A stretch of 64,000 nt of DNA from an uncultured Bacteroidales bacterium (GTDB taxonomy: Bacteria; Bacteroidota; Bacteroidia; Bacteroidales; P3). The position numbers and the translations under genes were made by a program. Numbering within the stretch: position 1 is the first letter of the stretch; every line of letters starts with the position of its first letter. The notes below the pieces were generated by a model. The model had not been told where the DNA came from. It saw only the letters and a program-made list of their open reading frames with translations, and did no database searches. The stretch is from assembly GCA_900314725.1 (NCBI GenBank), contig OMWJ01000002.1, positions 150,929-214,928 of the forward strand, given 5' to 3'. Below are positions 18,142 to 28,485 of this stretch, one piece after another.

Positions 18142-19254
18142 ATGAATATACTTATCAACGCAACAAATTTGGTTTTAGGAGGTGGTTTGCAGGTAGCAGA
18201 CGCCTTGTGTAGAGAGCTGAAAAATTTAGACTCAGAGCATAGGTTCTTTGTTGTACTTTCAAAAGAGTTGAATACAACAAAAGAAGCGATAAAGGATTAC
18301 TTTAATGTAAAGACTTATACATATAATATTCAGAATAGTATAAAAACTTTATTATTTGGTAGAGACGAATACTTAGACAACTTGGTAGAAAAAGAAAATA
18401 TTGATTTTGTGCTTACCATTTTCGGTCCTTCTCGTTGGAATCCAAAGGTGAAACATCTGAGCGGTTTTGCTATGTCTCAACTGATTATGAAAGATTCGCC
18501 ATTTTTTACTACTTGTTCGTTGAAAAACAAGTTATATTGGAAGTATATTTTCACCCTTTCGCGAAAAATATTTTTCAAAAGAAGCACCAAACTTTTTTGG
18601 AGTGAAAACTCCTATATTTCAAATCAAGTAAAACTTTTGTTTAAAGGTGCAAAATGCTATACTGTAACAAATTACTACAACTCAGTTTTTGATAATCCAA
18701 GCCTTTGGAAAGAGAAAACTCTGCCAGAATTCAACGGCTTGACTCTTTTATGTATCTCTTCTTACTACCCTTTCAAGAACTTAGAGATAGCAATTGAAGT
18801 TTCTAAATATCTAAAAGAAAAGTACACAGGTTTCAATTTTAGATTTGTATTCACATGCAAAAGAGAGAATTTCCCAAACGTGGAGGGTATGGAAGAATCT
18901 ATAGTTTTCCTTGATAGAGTTGATATAAGTGAGTGTCCTTCTTTATATTATCAAAGTGATTTTGTTTTTATGCCATCATTTATGGAATGCTTCACTGCAG
19001 TATATCCCGAAAGTTTCAAGATGAGAAAGCCTTTGCTTACAAGCAATCTGCCTTTTGCAAAAGGATTATGTGGAGATGCTGCCGAATATTTCTCACCTAC
19101 TGACGCAAAAGATATAGCTGAAAAAATTTACTCTTTGTATAATAATCCTGAACGTCAGCAAGAACTTATAGAAAAAGGAGAAAAACAACTTCTAAACTAT
19201 AACAACACACCTCAAAGACTAAGAAAACTGATAAAAATAATGGAGGAAAACTAA
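18142..19254 (+). CDS. Glycosyltransferase, GT4-like (GT-B fold)
   Basis: The 370 residues show a retaining GT-B glycosyltransferase of the GT4 type. The N-terminal half opens with MNILINATNLVLGGGLQVA, the glycine-rich acceptor-side loop. The C-terminal half starts near residue 195 (LLCISSYYPFKNLEIAI) and contains the EX7E motif ECFTAVYPE, expected to bind the nucleotide sugar. Donor and acceptor are unknown; surface-polysaccharide synthesis is the usual role. It stands alone behind its own promoter and converges on the sulfatase gene 19 bp downstream. Confidence 0.85.
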   Translation: MNILINATNLVLGGGLQVADALCRELKNLDSEHRFFVVLSKELNTTKEAIKDYFNVKTYTYNIQNSIKTLLFGRDEYLDNLVEKENIDFVLTIFGPSRWNPKVKHLSGFAMSQLIMKDSPFFTTCSLKNKLYWKYIFTLSRKIFFKRSTKLFWSENSYISNQVKLLFKGAKCYTVTNYYNSVFDNPSLWKEKTLPEFNGLTLLCISSYYPFKNLEIAIEVSKYLKEKYTGFNFRFVFTCKRENFPNVEGMEESIVFLDRVDISECPSLYYQSDFVFMPSFMECFTAVYPESFKMRKPLLTSNLPFAKGLCGDAAEYFSPTDAKDIAEKIYSLYNNPERQQELIEKGEKQLLNYNNTPQRLRKLIKIMEEN

Positions 19255-19273
19255 AGATAATAGAAACAAGGCA

Positions 19274-21127
19274 CTATCGTTTGCTAATGTCTCGGTAAAG
19301 AGTTTGAAGTATGGCTTGACCTTTTTTGGTTTGTGATTTTGTTTGTTGATGCTTGTCGCTTACGACTTTGTTAGCGTTGCAATCAAACTGAGTGTAGCCA
19401 TTTGTATCCATAAAACAAAATCCATTATTATAGACAAACAAAGCATAATCCTTAGTATATGGATTAAAGATATTGCGTGAATAGACAAAGTCCTTAGAAT
19501 CTATATTCATCTGTCTTAGAAGAGTTGCAGGAATATCTGTCTGATTAACAAAACGTGTGATTTCCAAATGCTTCTCTACTGCTCCTCCAAGCCAAAGCAT
19601 AGGAATATTGTAGCGTTTTCTGTCTCCTTCATTCGTTCCTTTTGGATATTTGTAACCATGATCAGCAACCACTATAACAAGAGTATTTTTCCATTGCGGA
19701 GTTGTTTTTAGTTTGCTGATAAAATCAAACAAACAACTGTCAGTGTAAGCAATGCTATTGACGTAAGGGTCTTTGAATCTATGCATATTCACATCAAAAG
19801 GCTCATGAGAAGAAAGTGTAAGGAAGGTCTTAAAGAATTTTTTATCAGGAGTCTGTTTTTTTATATCTTTAAATAGATAATCAAATGTTATTTCATCATT
19901 TACACCCCATTTACTCAACTTTTGCTTTATAGGAAAATCACTATCAGAAACTATATCTTGATAACCTGAAGAAATAAAGTAAGAACGCATATTTGCAAAG
20001 TTAATATCACCGCCATAAAGCATTGATGTAGAGTATCCTTTATAGGAAAGCACTCTTGCAAGTGTTGGCAAGGAGCGAGTCTTGTTAGGGTATTTAATTA
20101 TGGATGTAGTAGGTTGAGCCAAAAAACCTGTAAGTACAGAAACTATTCCCCTATCCGTCCGCATAGCATTAGCGTAACAGTTGGAAAAGACAATACCCTC
20201 TTTTGCAAGTTGGTTCAATCCTGGTGTTATCTCCTTATTATCTATGATAGAGTTCTCCCCTCCTACTCCACTGACTGCATTTGCAGAAAGACTTTCCCAA
20301 AGAATAATCACGATATTAGGGTTCTGTGTGTTGAGAACGTTTATTGTAGTGTCTTTTTCCACATAATACAAGTCATCAAACAAAGTCTTACACTCCTCAG
20401 TGTCCATATATATGTATTCTTTTGAAAAGTCTTCTCTTTTAGTCATTGAATACATAAGAGAAAAAGTTGGATTGATAGCAGAAAGGTTTAGCAATTGGTT
20501 TTGAGAATAATAAACCATACCTACATTTGCAGTTGCTGTGGAAACACCTCCACGAGTAAAGACAAAAAAGACAGGCAACAGGATAATAAGAACAAGAGCA
20601 TTGACTACCTTTGCTTTAATCTTCTGAAATACTATTTCAATATTGGAGAAAATTTTATTGTTGAGGAATAATAATAGTAGTAGATAAGGTACAAGGATAA
20701 GCACAAAACGTACAACATCAAAGAAGGTAACAGAATTGGTAGCGTCTTTGGTATCATTAAGATAGAATAACAGCGTAGCATCCAAGTGAAATCCCCAATA
20801 AGAGAACAACACACAATCTACGGCGAAGATTATGGAAATCAAAACTCCTAAAACAATATTATAAATCCTCAGAATCTTGTTTATAGGCAAAGTCTTCAAT
20901 CCATTAACAAGGCTTATTATTATAGGAATAAAGCAAAAATAAGCCGAAGTGCAAAAATCTAACTTTAATCCGTGCCATATTACTTGCAGAAAATCTAAAA
21001 AAGAAGTACCCTTTTCATAGTTAAGACAAAGGAATATAGGCTTTTGGATTACAAACATAAGTATCCAAAAACCATATTCTTTAACTATCAGAAAAAGATT
21101 TTGAATTAAGGGATTATTCTTTATCAT
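19274..21127 (-). CDS. LtaS-like membrane sulfatase/phosphotransferase
   Basis: The 617-residue protein of the alkaline-phosphatase superfamily has about five N-terminal membrane segments (roughly residues 10-200) followed by a periplasmic sulfatase domain. The domain begins at NIVIILWESLS (first metal ligand Glu), carries the nucleophile in AMRTDRG (Thr324), and has a metal-binding VVADHG near the end. This layout matches LtaS, OpgB-type and phosphoethanolamine-transferase-like enzymes; Bacteroidota lack lipoteichoic acid, so modification of a periplasmic or surface glycan or lipid is more likely. It lies 8 bp after the M3 peptidase gene, probably one transcript. Confidence 0.85.
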   Translation of the reverse strand: MIKNNPLIQNLFLIVKEYGFWILMFVIQKPIFLCLNYEKGTSFLDFLQVIWHGLKLDFCTSAYFCFIPIIISLVNGLKTLPINKILRIYNIVLGVLISIIFAVDCVLFSYWGFHLDATLLFYLNDTKDATNSVTFFDVVRFVLILVPYLLLLLFLNNKIFSNIEIVFQKIKAKVVNALVLIILLPVFFVFTRGGVSTATANVGMVYYSQNQLLNLSAINPTFSLMYSMTKREDFSKEYIYMDTEECKTLFDDLYYVEKDTTINVLNTQNPNIVIILWESLSANAVSGVGGENSIIDNKEITPGLNQLAKEGIVFSNCYANAMRTDRGIVSVLTGFLAQPTTSIIKYPNKTRSLPTLARVLSYKGYSTSMLYGGDINFANMRSYFISSGYQDIVSDSDFPIKQKLSKWGVNDEITFDYLFKDIKKQTPDKKFFKTFLTLSSHEPFDVNMHRFKDPYVNSIAYTDSCLFDFISKLKTTPQWKNTLVIVVADHGYKYPKGTNEGDRKRYNIPMLWLGGAVEKHLEITRFVNQTDIPATLLRQMNIDSKDFVYSRNIFNPYTKDYALFVYNNGFCFMDTNGYTQFDCNANKVVSDKHQQTKSQTKKGQAILQTLYRDISKR

Positions 21128-21135
21128 TAGTATTC

Positions 21136-23310
21136 TTATTCTTTATCATCTTTTTTTAAAGATGCATTTTTCTCTGTATTTTGTTGACTGTTGTTATTAA
21201 AAGATACAAGTCCCCTATTCTGCAACATATATATTTTGTTTGGTTCTTTTCCTCTGAACAACATATATTGTTTGTCTGCATCATCCATTCCTCCTTGAGC
21301 AAGAATATATGTTGCAAACCTCTTGGAAACTTTTGAATTGAATATATCGCCTGTTTCTTTCCAAGCCTGAAAAGCATCAGCGTCCAACATTTCTGACCAA
21401 ATATAGCAATAATAACCTGCCGAATAGCCTCCACCAAAAATATGCGTGAAATAAGTAGAACGATAACGAGAAGGAATTTGCGGAATGTTTCCTATTTCTT
21501 TCATAATATTAGCCTCAAAAATCTGAATATTTATGGTGTCTAAAGAAGATATTGAGTGCATTTTCAAGTCTAAATAAGCAGCAACAAGAAGTTCTGTAAA
21601 CATAAATCCTTGATTAAACGTTTCTGCCATTTGAATCTTATTCACCAAATCCATAGGTATAACATTACCTTTTGAGTCTTTAGCATAGGTTTTCAAAACC
21701 TGTGGATGCATACACCAATGTTCTGCCAACTGAGAAGCGCATTCCACAAAATCAGTCGGAACATTAAAAGAAGCAGTTGAAGGATATGTTCCATCAGACA
21801 AGAAAGCATTGGTTGCATGTCCCATCTCGTGAAAGACAGTCTTGGCTTCATCGGCTGTAAGTGTTGTACGTTCTTTCTGCTTTGCAAAGTTAAAACATAC
21901 AGTTACTAGAGGATTTACGTTCTTATATCCTTTTTGGGATTTTTCTTTGTATTGTTCTTGATAAGTATCGCACCACGCTCCAGATGATTTTCCTGCTCTT
22001 GTGTATGGATCAAAATAAAGTATTCCCACATATTCTCCTTGTTTGTTGGTAACTTTATAAACATCTATATCATCTGCGTATGTCTGAATATTGTCAAGTT
22101 TTTCAAACTTCAAGCCATATAAACGAGTGATGTTATTGAAACAACCTTTCTTTACGTTTTCTATCTCAAAATATGGACGAGTTTGTTCTTCATCGAAGTC
22201 ATAACGAAGTTTCTTTAGCTTTTCAGCATAATAATACATATCCCAGCCTTCTAACTTAGCCCCTTTTTCATCTTTTGACAAAAGAGATTGAAAACTCTTC
22301 GCATCTTCTTTAGCTGCTGCAATAGCATATTGAAGGCAATCTTTTAGCAAAGTATCTGCCTTGCCTACTGTTTTAGCCATTCTTTCTTCCAATTGCCAAT
22401 CAGCAAAAGATTTATAACCTAATATTTCTGCAAATTTTGCTCTAAGAGATAGTATTTGCTCTGTTATTTTATTATTGTCGTATTGATTAGAATTGTTACA
22501 TCTGTTTATACGAGCAAGAAAAATCTCCTTTCTAAGTTGTCTGTTATCACAATAAGTTAAGAAAGGTAAGCACGAAGCATTATCCAAAGTAAATACCCAT
22601 TTGTTTTTTTCTCCCATCTTGTTGGCTGATGATCTTGCATTCTCAATAAGCCAATCAGGTAATCCTTGCAAATCCTTCTCATTACTTACAACCAACTTAT
22701 AGTTTTTGGTCTCAGCCAAAACATTCTTATTATATTTATCTACAAGCGTAGTCAGTTGCTCATTGACTTTCTTTAACTCTTCTTTCTTTTCCTTAGTCAA
22801 TAGAGCTCCTCTTCTTATGAAAGAATCATAAGTATTTTTTAACAAGTGCAGTTGCTCATTATTGAGTTTTTCTTTTGAACGGTTATCCCATACTGTCTTA
22901 ATTCTATTGAACAACTGTTCGTTCATCTTTATCTCATCTTCGTGCGAAGAAATCATTGGAGAAAGTTTTTCTTGCAAAGCTTGAAGTTCATCATTAGTGT
23001 TGCTCAATGTAATGTTATTAAACACAGAAACGACTCTTCTAAGTAGTTTGCCACTATAATCCAAAGCCTCTATTGTATTCTCAAAATTAGCTTTCTCTTT
23101 ATTGTTTATTATTTCTTGAATTTCTTTATTGTGTATTTCTATTGCCTTTTTTATAGCTGGTTCATAATCCGAAATCTTTATTTCATCAAAAGGTACTGTC
23201 TGATACTCTGTTTCCCATTCTTTTAACAAAGGATTTGTTTCTTTGTCTTTCATACTGCATGAATACATAAAAACTGCTGATAACATCAATACAAAAACTA
23301 TTTTTCTCAT
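21136..23310 (-). CDS. dcp: M3-family metallopeptidase (peptidyl-dipeptidase Dcp-like), lipoprotein
   Basis: Zinc peptidase of the thimet-oligopeptidase family: 724 residues with FHEMGHATNAF (zinc ligands His494 and His498, catalytic Glu495) and the downstream family block SRYRSTYFTHIFGGGYSAGYY. Dcp-like enzymes remove C-terminal dipeptides from oligopeptides. The N-terminus MRKIVFVLMLSAVFMYSC ends in a lipobox-like cysteine, so the protein is expected in the periplasm as a lipoprotein. A Lys/Asp-rich tail follows the catalytic domain. First gene of a two-gene unit with the sulfatase. Confidence 0.88.
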   Translation of the reverse strand: MRKIVFVLMLSAVFMYSCSMKDKETNPLLKEWETEYQTVPFDEIKISDYEPAIKKAIEIHNKEIQEIINNKEKANFENTIEALDYSGKLLRRVVSVFNNITLSNTNDELQALQEKLSPMISSHEDEIKMNEQLFNRIKTVWDNRSKEKLNNEQLHLLKNTYDSFIRRGALLTKEKKEELKKVNEQLTTLVDKYNKNVLAETKNYKLVVSNEKDLQGLPDWLIENARSSANKMGEKNKWVFTLDNASCLPFLTYCDNRQLRKEIFLARINRCNNSNQYDNNKITEQILSLRAKFAEILGYKSFADWQLEERMAKTVGKADTLLKDCLQYAIAAAKEDAKSFQSLLSKDEKGAKLEGWDMYYYAEKLKKLRYDFDEEQTRPYFEIENVKKGCFNNITRLYGLKFEKLDNIQTYADDIDVYKVTNKQGEYVGILYFDPYTRAGKSSGAWCDTYQEQYKEKSQKGYKNVNPLVTVCFNFAKQKERTTLTADEAKTVFHEMGHATNAFLSDGTYPSTASFNVPTDFVECASQLAEHWCMHPQVLKTYAKDSKGNVIPMDLVNKIQMAETFNQGFMFTELLVAAYLDLKMHSISSLDTINIQIFEANIMKEIGNIPQIPSRYRSTYFTHIFGGGYSAGYYCYIWSEMLDADAFQAWKETGDIFNSKVSKRFATYILAQGGMDDADKQYMLFRGKEPNKIYMLQNRGLVSFNNNSQQNTEKNASLKKDDKE

Positions 23311-23453
23311 ATCTATTGGTAATTTGTTGGGTTTCTAATTATATTTTTTAACGCAAAGAGTTTTGTTTTATTGTTTTTCATTCAAACAATGGAGGGTTTA
23401 TTCTCTCAAATAAAAAAAATACAATATTTATTATGTATTACAATATTTTTTTA

Positions 23454-23461
23454 TAATTTTG
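23454..23461 (+). promoter_or_regulatory. -7 promoter element before the lipoprotein gene
   Basis: TAATTTTG, 18 bp before the ATG at 23480. It overlaps an in-frame TTG at 23459, which argues against that upstream start. Confidence 0.55.
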
Positions 23462-23479
23462 TGCAAAAATATTTTTGAC

Positions 23480-24172
23480 ATGAAAAGACTATTATTTGTT
23501 GCTATTGTTTTGGTATTAGGCTTAAGTTCTTGCAGAAGCCTAAAAGAAGATACATTTCGTTCGGATTATCAAAACACGGAATTACTTCCACGATTGACTT
23601 GCTGGATAGATCAACCTTCTTTTGAAAATGCTTATGGTGCAAATTCATACGCTGTAAAAGCAAGTAATGATTTATCTCATCCATACGGATTAACAGAAAC
23701 TCCATACGGCAAAGGTGTTTATGAAGTAAATGAAGACACTAAGTTATATACAGCAGAAAAAAGAATACAAGATGCTTCTGATATATTTGTATATGATGTT
23801 AATGAAAATATAACAGACCCTACTACAGAAAGAATGGGAAACATTGTTCTTAGAGCAGGTGCAATATATTGCAAAAACAACTATAAATGGTCTTGGCTTA
23901 GTGGATTTACTCTTGGAATATTCAACGCTTTTGGAATGCCAATGGCTACAAATACTACAGAATTAGAAGTTATTGTTGAAATATATGACAAAAGAGACAA
24001 CCTTGTAGCTAAGTTTAACGAAAGAGGTTATGCTAAAGTTCCTATGGCTGCTTATCATGGATATTATGAATTTCAAAGACGCGCAGGAGATTTAGCTCTT
24101 CAGGACGGATTAATGAAGATAAAAGAAATGATAGCGAGAGATTACCAAATGATTAACGCAAAACTTAAATAA
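23480..24172 (+). CDS. Lipoprotein of unknown function
   Basis: The 230 residues begin MKRLLFVAIVLVLGLSSC, a lipoprotein signal with Cys18 as the likely lipidated residue. I chose ATG 23480 rather than an upstream TTG (23459) because the latter falls in the promoter element. The mature part has no motif I recognise; it contains a hydrophobic stretch WLSGFTLGIFNAFGMPMAT (about residues 140-158) and is followed by an ELEVIVEIYDKRDNLVAKF segment that looks beta-rich. It precedes the T9SS-associated pair by 28 bp and may be part of that unit; a role in the secretion machinery or the envelope is a guess from context only. Confidence 0.7.
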   Translation: MKRLLFVAIVLVLGLSSCRSLKEDTFRSDYQNTELLPRLTCWIDQPSFENAYGANSYAVKASNDLSHPYGLTETPYGKGVYEVNEDTKLYTAEKRIQDASDIFVYDVNENITDPTTERMGNIVLRAGAIYCKNNYKWSWLSGFTLGIFNAFGMPMATNTTELEVIVEIYDKRDNLVAKFNERGYAKVPMAAYHGYYEFQRRAGDLALQDGLMKIKEMIARDYQMINAKLK

Positions 24173-24200
24173 ACAAATTAGCATAAAGTGGATTACAAAA

Positions 24201-25202
24201 GTGAAAAAACAAGTAGGAATATTCTGTGTTACTCTTCTTTTGTTTGTCTGGGCAACAAAAGCACAAGATATTCATTTTTCTTCACTAAACTTTAATCCAA
24301 TGTTTTCCAATCCTTCAATGACAGGCTTTATGAATTCCAAGTTAAGAGTTTCTTCTATCTTTCGTAATCAATGGCAATCGGTTTCCAAAGGTTACAATAC
24401 TTTCTTGGCTTCATTGGAATTTCAACCCTATCTATCAATAAATAACAAAAGAGGTTTTGGTGTAGGCTTTTGTTTTGTTAATGATGTAGCTGGAGAATTA
24501 TCATACGGAGAAAAAGACATATCTCTTAATATAGCTTATTTCTTCGCAATAAATAGAGAAAAATCTGCTTTTGTTTCTGTGGGTGCTTCTGTCGGTAGAA
24601 AAAATTGGGGTTATGATTTGTCTAATGCAAGTTTCAATCGCACAGGAACGTATGATGATAATATAACTTTTGATGAATTGCACACTTGGGATTTTTCTTT
24701 GGGAACAAGTCTGCAATATAATATCACCGAGAAAAAACAACTGAATATAGGTTTTGCTCTTTTCAACATCAACGAAAGTAAGTTAGGATATTTTGAAACT
24801 TCAGATAAAAACACTAAAATCAACAGAAGATACTCTACTAACATATCCTATCTCCATGATGTTTCGGATAGAATATCTATTCGCCCACAGATTTTATACA
24901 ACAATCAACATAAATATAATGAATTAGTTTATGGTACTGATTTTGTATTTGATTTGACCGGAGGAATATTTAACCAACAGTTTTTTTCTGTTGGTTTGTT
25001 TGCAAGAAACGTAGAGGCTATTATTATTTCACCTAAGTATAAGTTTAATAATTTTCTTGCCGGAATATCATACGATGTCAATATCTCTGGTTTAAGTAAG
25101 GTTTCTCATACTTACGGAGCAATAGAATTTTGGCTGTCTTACGCTTTCAGTCCTTATAATGTAAAATATAAAAACAACAAAATACCATGTCCAATCTTTT
25201 AA
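24201..25202 (+). CDS. PorP/SprF family outer-membrane protein (type IX secretion-associated)
   Basis: The 333 residues begin at a GTG (24201); the signal peptide (to about residue 21, KAQ) starts directly after it, and no ATG is suitably placed. The mature N-terminus DIHFSSLNFNPMFSNPSMTG followed by NQWQSVSKGYNTFLASLEF is characteristic of PorP/SprF proteins, predicted outer-membrane beta barrels needed for T9SS secretion, gliding or attachment of specific cargo. Its stop overlaps the next gene by 16 bp. PorP/SprF paralogues often serve one partner substrate; the obvious T9SS cargo in this window is the protein encoded at 3722, but no linkage is shown. Confidence 0.88.
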   Translation: MKKQVGIFCVTLLLFVWATKAQDIHFSSLNFNPMFSNPSMTGFMNSKLRVSSIFRNQWQSVSKGYNTFLASLEFQPYLSINNKRGFGVGFCFVNDVAGELSYGEKDISLNIAYFFAINREKSAFVSVGASVGRKNWGYDLSNASFNRTGTYDDNITFDELHTWDFSLGTSLQYNITEKKQLNIGFALFNINESKLGYFETSDKNTKINRRYSTNISYLHDVSDRISIRPQILYNNQHKYNELVYGTDFVFDLTGGIFNQQFFSVGLFARNVEAIIISPKYKFNNFLAGISYDVNISGLSKVSHTYGAIEFWLSYAFSPYNVKYKNNKIPCPIF

Positions 25203-27160
25203 AACAAATATTATTAATTATTCTTGGGGTTTTCACCTTATCTTTGTCAAGTCCCAACCTTTTAGCACAAGAGAAATATGCTAAAGAATACGAAAGACAA
25301 GGCGATAAAGCAATGAAAGAAGGAGAATATTCCCAGGCTTTGGAATATTATATGTTGGGTAGAAGATTTTTAAAACAGAACCTGACTCTCATCTATAAAT
25401 GTGGTGAGTCTTGTTTAGCAATGAAAGACTATGACAAAGCGGAATATTGGTATCAAAAGGTGTTAATAGAGAACGACACCGTGAATATTAACCACGCCTT
25501 CCCTTATCTTTATCTTCATTTAGCTCAGAGTTCTATATACAATGGCAACATTATCCAAGCTCAAAGCTTTTTAAACACATGTCTGATAGATTGTGATGAT
25601 ATAAAAATAAGAAAAGAATGCAAACGAGAGTTGGAAAGAATAGATTGGATAATTGATAATGACAAACCGAAACAATACATCATAACTAATTTAGGAAACA
25701 ATATAAACAATGAAACCTCCCAATTAGGTTCATTTGTTTTGAGAGATAGTATAATCATCTTCACTTCTACAGAATACAAGAAAAAAATAAGTAAAGGAGA
25801 TACTTTCTTCACGGATATTTATAATCAGATATTCTTCTCCTTTGTTGATGCTGACTACTACACACCTGCAAAGAAATTAGAATGGGGTAAAATCAACCAA
25901 AAAAAGACCAATTGTTCTGATTTGTTCTTTGACTCTATAAGTTCAACAGCATACTTTACTTATTCAAAAATCAAAAACAACAAGAAAACAAGCGTGATAT
26001 ACTATTCTACATATAGCAACGGAGAATGGTCTAAACCTAAAATATTTAAACCTGTTTATGATAAGAACTCCTCATCGTGTCATCCTGTGATTGCAAGAAA
26101 CAATGGCGAGTGTTTTATGTTCTTTACTTCTGACAGAGAAGGCGGATATGGCAATATGGATATTTGGTCTTTGGATTTAAATAATAAGGATGCAACACCT
26201 ACGAACTTAGGATCTACTATCAATACATCTGGCAACGAAATAACTCCATTTTATTTTGAGGATGAAGAAGAGTTATATTTTGCTTCTGATACTCATAAAG
26301 GATTTGGAGGTTTTGACATCTTTCGTTCTGTAGGTTGGAAAAACAGATGGACCTCTGTTGAAAATCTTCTTCAACCTATTAATTCTTCATACAATGATAT
26401 ATATCCTTTTGTTGTAGATTCAGATATAGAAGGTTATTTTACATCTAACCGTCCTACAATAAACAACAAAGAAAACAAAACCTGCTGCAATGACATCTAT
26501 CGTTTCAACAGCGAAGAACCTGAAACACCAACAATGACAACAATAGTCAAGAAAGAAGGCTTCAATCCTGCTTTTGACTTACCTGTAGCTTTGTATTTTC
26601 ATAATGATTCTCCTGATGCTGGCAGTGAGTTACCAACAACTGAATTATCTTATATTGATTGCTATAAACAATATAATTCTCTTAGCAATCAATATAAGGC
26701 TGCAAGAACAAAAGGCTTGGATGATTCTCTTGCAAATATTGAAATTGCAAAAGTGGAAAGCTTTTTTAATGATAAGATAAAACAAGGATACGACAAACTT
26801 AATAAAGCTTTAGAATATATACAAGAAAAACTTGAACAAGGAGAGAATATCAGCATTCAAATAAGAGGTTATAGCTCCTCATTGTTTGAAACAGGTTACA
26901 ACTACAATCTTGCTGAAAGACGTATTGTCTCTGTAGAAAACTATATAAACACTTGGAACAATGGAGCTTTGAAACCATATACCCAATCCATTGCTACTGA
27001 TGGCAAACCACGTTTAGAAACCATACATCTTGCAATAGGAAAACTTGAGGCTACTTCTCCTAATCCTGAATCCATAGAAGAAAAAAGACAAAGCGTATAT
27101 CTTCCTTCTTCTATGGAGGAAAGAAGAATAGAAATCAAAGTAATTCAAGTAAGAAACTAA
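25187..27160 (+). CDS. TPR/WD40-like/OmpA protein (PorE-like, T9SS-associated)
   Basis: The 657-residue protein has a signal peptide (about 1-28, LLAQ), TPR-like repeats (about 30-150: GDKAMKEGEYSQALEYYMLGRR, KDYDKAEYWYQKVL given in part), and a PD40-type beta propeller (about 160-450) with blades such as FTSDREGGYGNMDIW and FASDTHKGFGGFDIF. An OmpA-like C-terminal domain (about 525-657) carries IQIRGYSSSLFETGYNYNL and LAERRI. This order matches PorE of the type IX system, which anchors the complex to peptidoglycan. It overlaps the PorP/SprF gene by 16 bp, so the two are translated from one message. The OmpA part is divergent, so peptidoglycan binding is inferred. Confidence 0.82.
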   Translation: MSNLLKQILLIILGVFTLSLSSPNLLAQEKYAKEYERQGDKAMKEGEYSQALEYYMLGRRFLKQNLTLIYKCGESCLAMKDYDKAEYWYQKVLIENDTVNINHAFPYLYLHLAQSSIYNGNIIQAQSFLNTCLIDCDDIKIRKECKRELERIDWIIDNDKPKQYIITNLGNNINNETSQLGSFVLRDSIIIFTSTEYKKKISKGDTFFTDIYNQIFFSFVDADYYTPAKKLEWGKINQKKTNCSDLFFDSISSTAYFTYSKIKNNKKTSVIYYSTYSNGEWSKPKIFKPVYDKNSSSCHPVIARNNGECFMFFTSDREGGYGNMDIWSLDLNNKDATPTNLGSTINTSGNEITPFYFEDEEELYFASDTHKGFGGFDIFRSVGWKNRWTSVENLLQPINSSYNDIYPFVVDSDIEGYFTSNRPTINNKENKTCCNDIYRFNSEEPETPTMTTIVKKEGFNPAFDLPVALYFHNDSPDAGSELPTTELSYIDCYKQYNSLSNQYKAARTKGLDDSLANIEIAKVESFFNDKIKQGYDKLNKALEYIQEKLEQGENISIQIRGYSSSLFETGYNYNLAERRIVSVENYINTWNNGALKPYTQSIATDGKPRLETIHLAIGKLEATSPNPESIEEKRQSVYLPSSMEERRIEIKVIQVRN

Positions 27161-27254
27161 ATTAATTGGATTTATATTCATAAAAGTGCAATAAAAGAAA
27201 CATTATTACGTTAATAATAATTAAATTATAAACTTTTAAAATTAAAATAAGATA

Positions 27255-28466
27255 ATGGAAAAAATAAAAATGACAACTCCTCTTGTGGAGATGGACGGTG
27301 ATGAAATGACCCGTATTCTATGGAAGATGATAAAAGATGAACTTATACTACCTTTCGTAGATTTAAAAACAGAATACTATGACCTTGGTCTTGTAAAAAG
27401 AGATGAGACTAATGACCAAATAACAAAAGACGCTGCAGAAGCAAACAAAAAGTATGGTGTTGCAGTAAAATGTGCTACCATTACTCCAAATGCAAAACGT
27501 ATGGACGAATACAAACTACACGAAATGTGGAAATCTCCTAACGGAACTATTCGTTCTATACTTGACGGAACTGTTTTCCGTACTCCTATAACAATTCCTT
27601 CTATTCACCCTGTTGTAAAGAATTGGGAACAACCAATTACTATTGCTCGTCATGCTTATGGTGATGTTTACAAATCAGTGGAAATAAGAGTACAAGAAGA
27701 AGGAACAGCAAAACTTGTCTTTGAAGGCAAAAGCGGAAAGAAAGAAGAAGTTGTTATACAGGAATTCAAGGGTGCTGGAGTTTTGCAAGGAATGCACAAC
27801 TTGGATAAATCCATCCGTTCATTTGCTCATTCTTGTTTCAAATTCGCTATTGATACAAAACAAGATCTTTGGTTCTCAACAAAAGACACTATTTCTAAGA
27901 AATACGATGCTCAATTCCGTGAAATATTTGAAGAAATATACAACAAAGAATACAAAGCAGAATTTGAAAAACTTGGCATAGAATACTTCTATACCTTGAT
28001 TGACGACGCTGTAGCAAGAGTTATCAGAAGCAAAGGTGGATTTATTTGGGCTTGTAAGAACTATGACGGAGACGTTATGAGTGATATGGTTTCTACTGCT
28101 TTTGGTTCTTTGGCTATGATGACAAGTGTTTTGGTTTCTCCTGACGGAAACTATGAATACGAAGCTGCTCACGGAACAGTAACTCGCCACTATTACAAAT
28201 ATCTTCAAGGTGAAGAAACATCTACTAATCCAATGGCTACAATCTTTGCTTGGAGCGGTGCTTTAAGAAAAAGAGGTGAAAAAGACGGAATCAAAGAATT
28301 GATGAACTTTGCTGACCAATTGGAAGGTGCTTGCTTTGATACATTAAACGAAGGTATTGCTACAAAAGACCTTGTAAATCTTATGGAAGGAATAACTCCA
28401 AAGGCTGTTAATTCAAAAGACTTTATTGGAGCTATTCGTGAAAGATTAGAAAAAAGATTAGCTTAA
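27255..28466 (+). CDS. icd: NADP-dependent isocitrate dehydrogenase (eukaryotic-type)
   Basis: TCA-cycle enzyme converting isocitrate to 2-oxoglutarate with NADPH formation. The 403-residue sequence belongs to the homodimeric type II group shared with eukaryotes: [13 protein letters not shown] at the start, [29 protein letters not shown] (phosphate- and substrate-binding Ser/Asn/Arg), [14 protein letters not shown], and [10 protein letters not shown] in the cofactor site. The preceding 94 bp hold a palindrome ATTATTACGTTAATAAT (around 27205-27221). ilvE follows after 19 bp, which links 2-oxoglutarate production with a 2-oxoglutarate-using transaminase in one operon. Confidence 0.93.
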   Translation: MEKIKMTTPLVEMDGDEMTRILWKMIKDELILPFVDLKTEYYDLGLVKRDETNDQITKDAAEANKKYGVAVKCATITPNAKRMDEYKLHEMWKSPNGTIRSILDGTVFRTPITIPSIHPVVKNWEQPITIARHAYGDVYKSVEIRVQEEGTAKLVFEGKSGKKEEVVIQEFKGAGVLQGMHNLDKSIRSFAHSCFKFAIDTKQDLWFSTKDTISKKYDAQFREIFEEIYNKEYKAEFEKLGIEYFYTLIDDAVARVIRSKGGFIWACKNYDGDVMSDMVSTAFGSLAMMTSVLVSPDGNYEYEAAHGTVTRHYYKYLQGEETSTNPMATIFAWSGALRKRGEKDGIKELMNFADQLEGACFDTLNEGIATKDLVNLMEGITPKAVNSKDFIGAIRERLEKRLA

Positions 28467-28485
28467 TTTATAAACAAAATACATC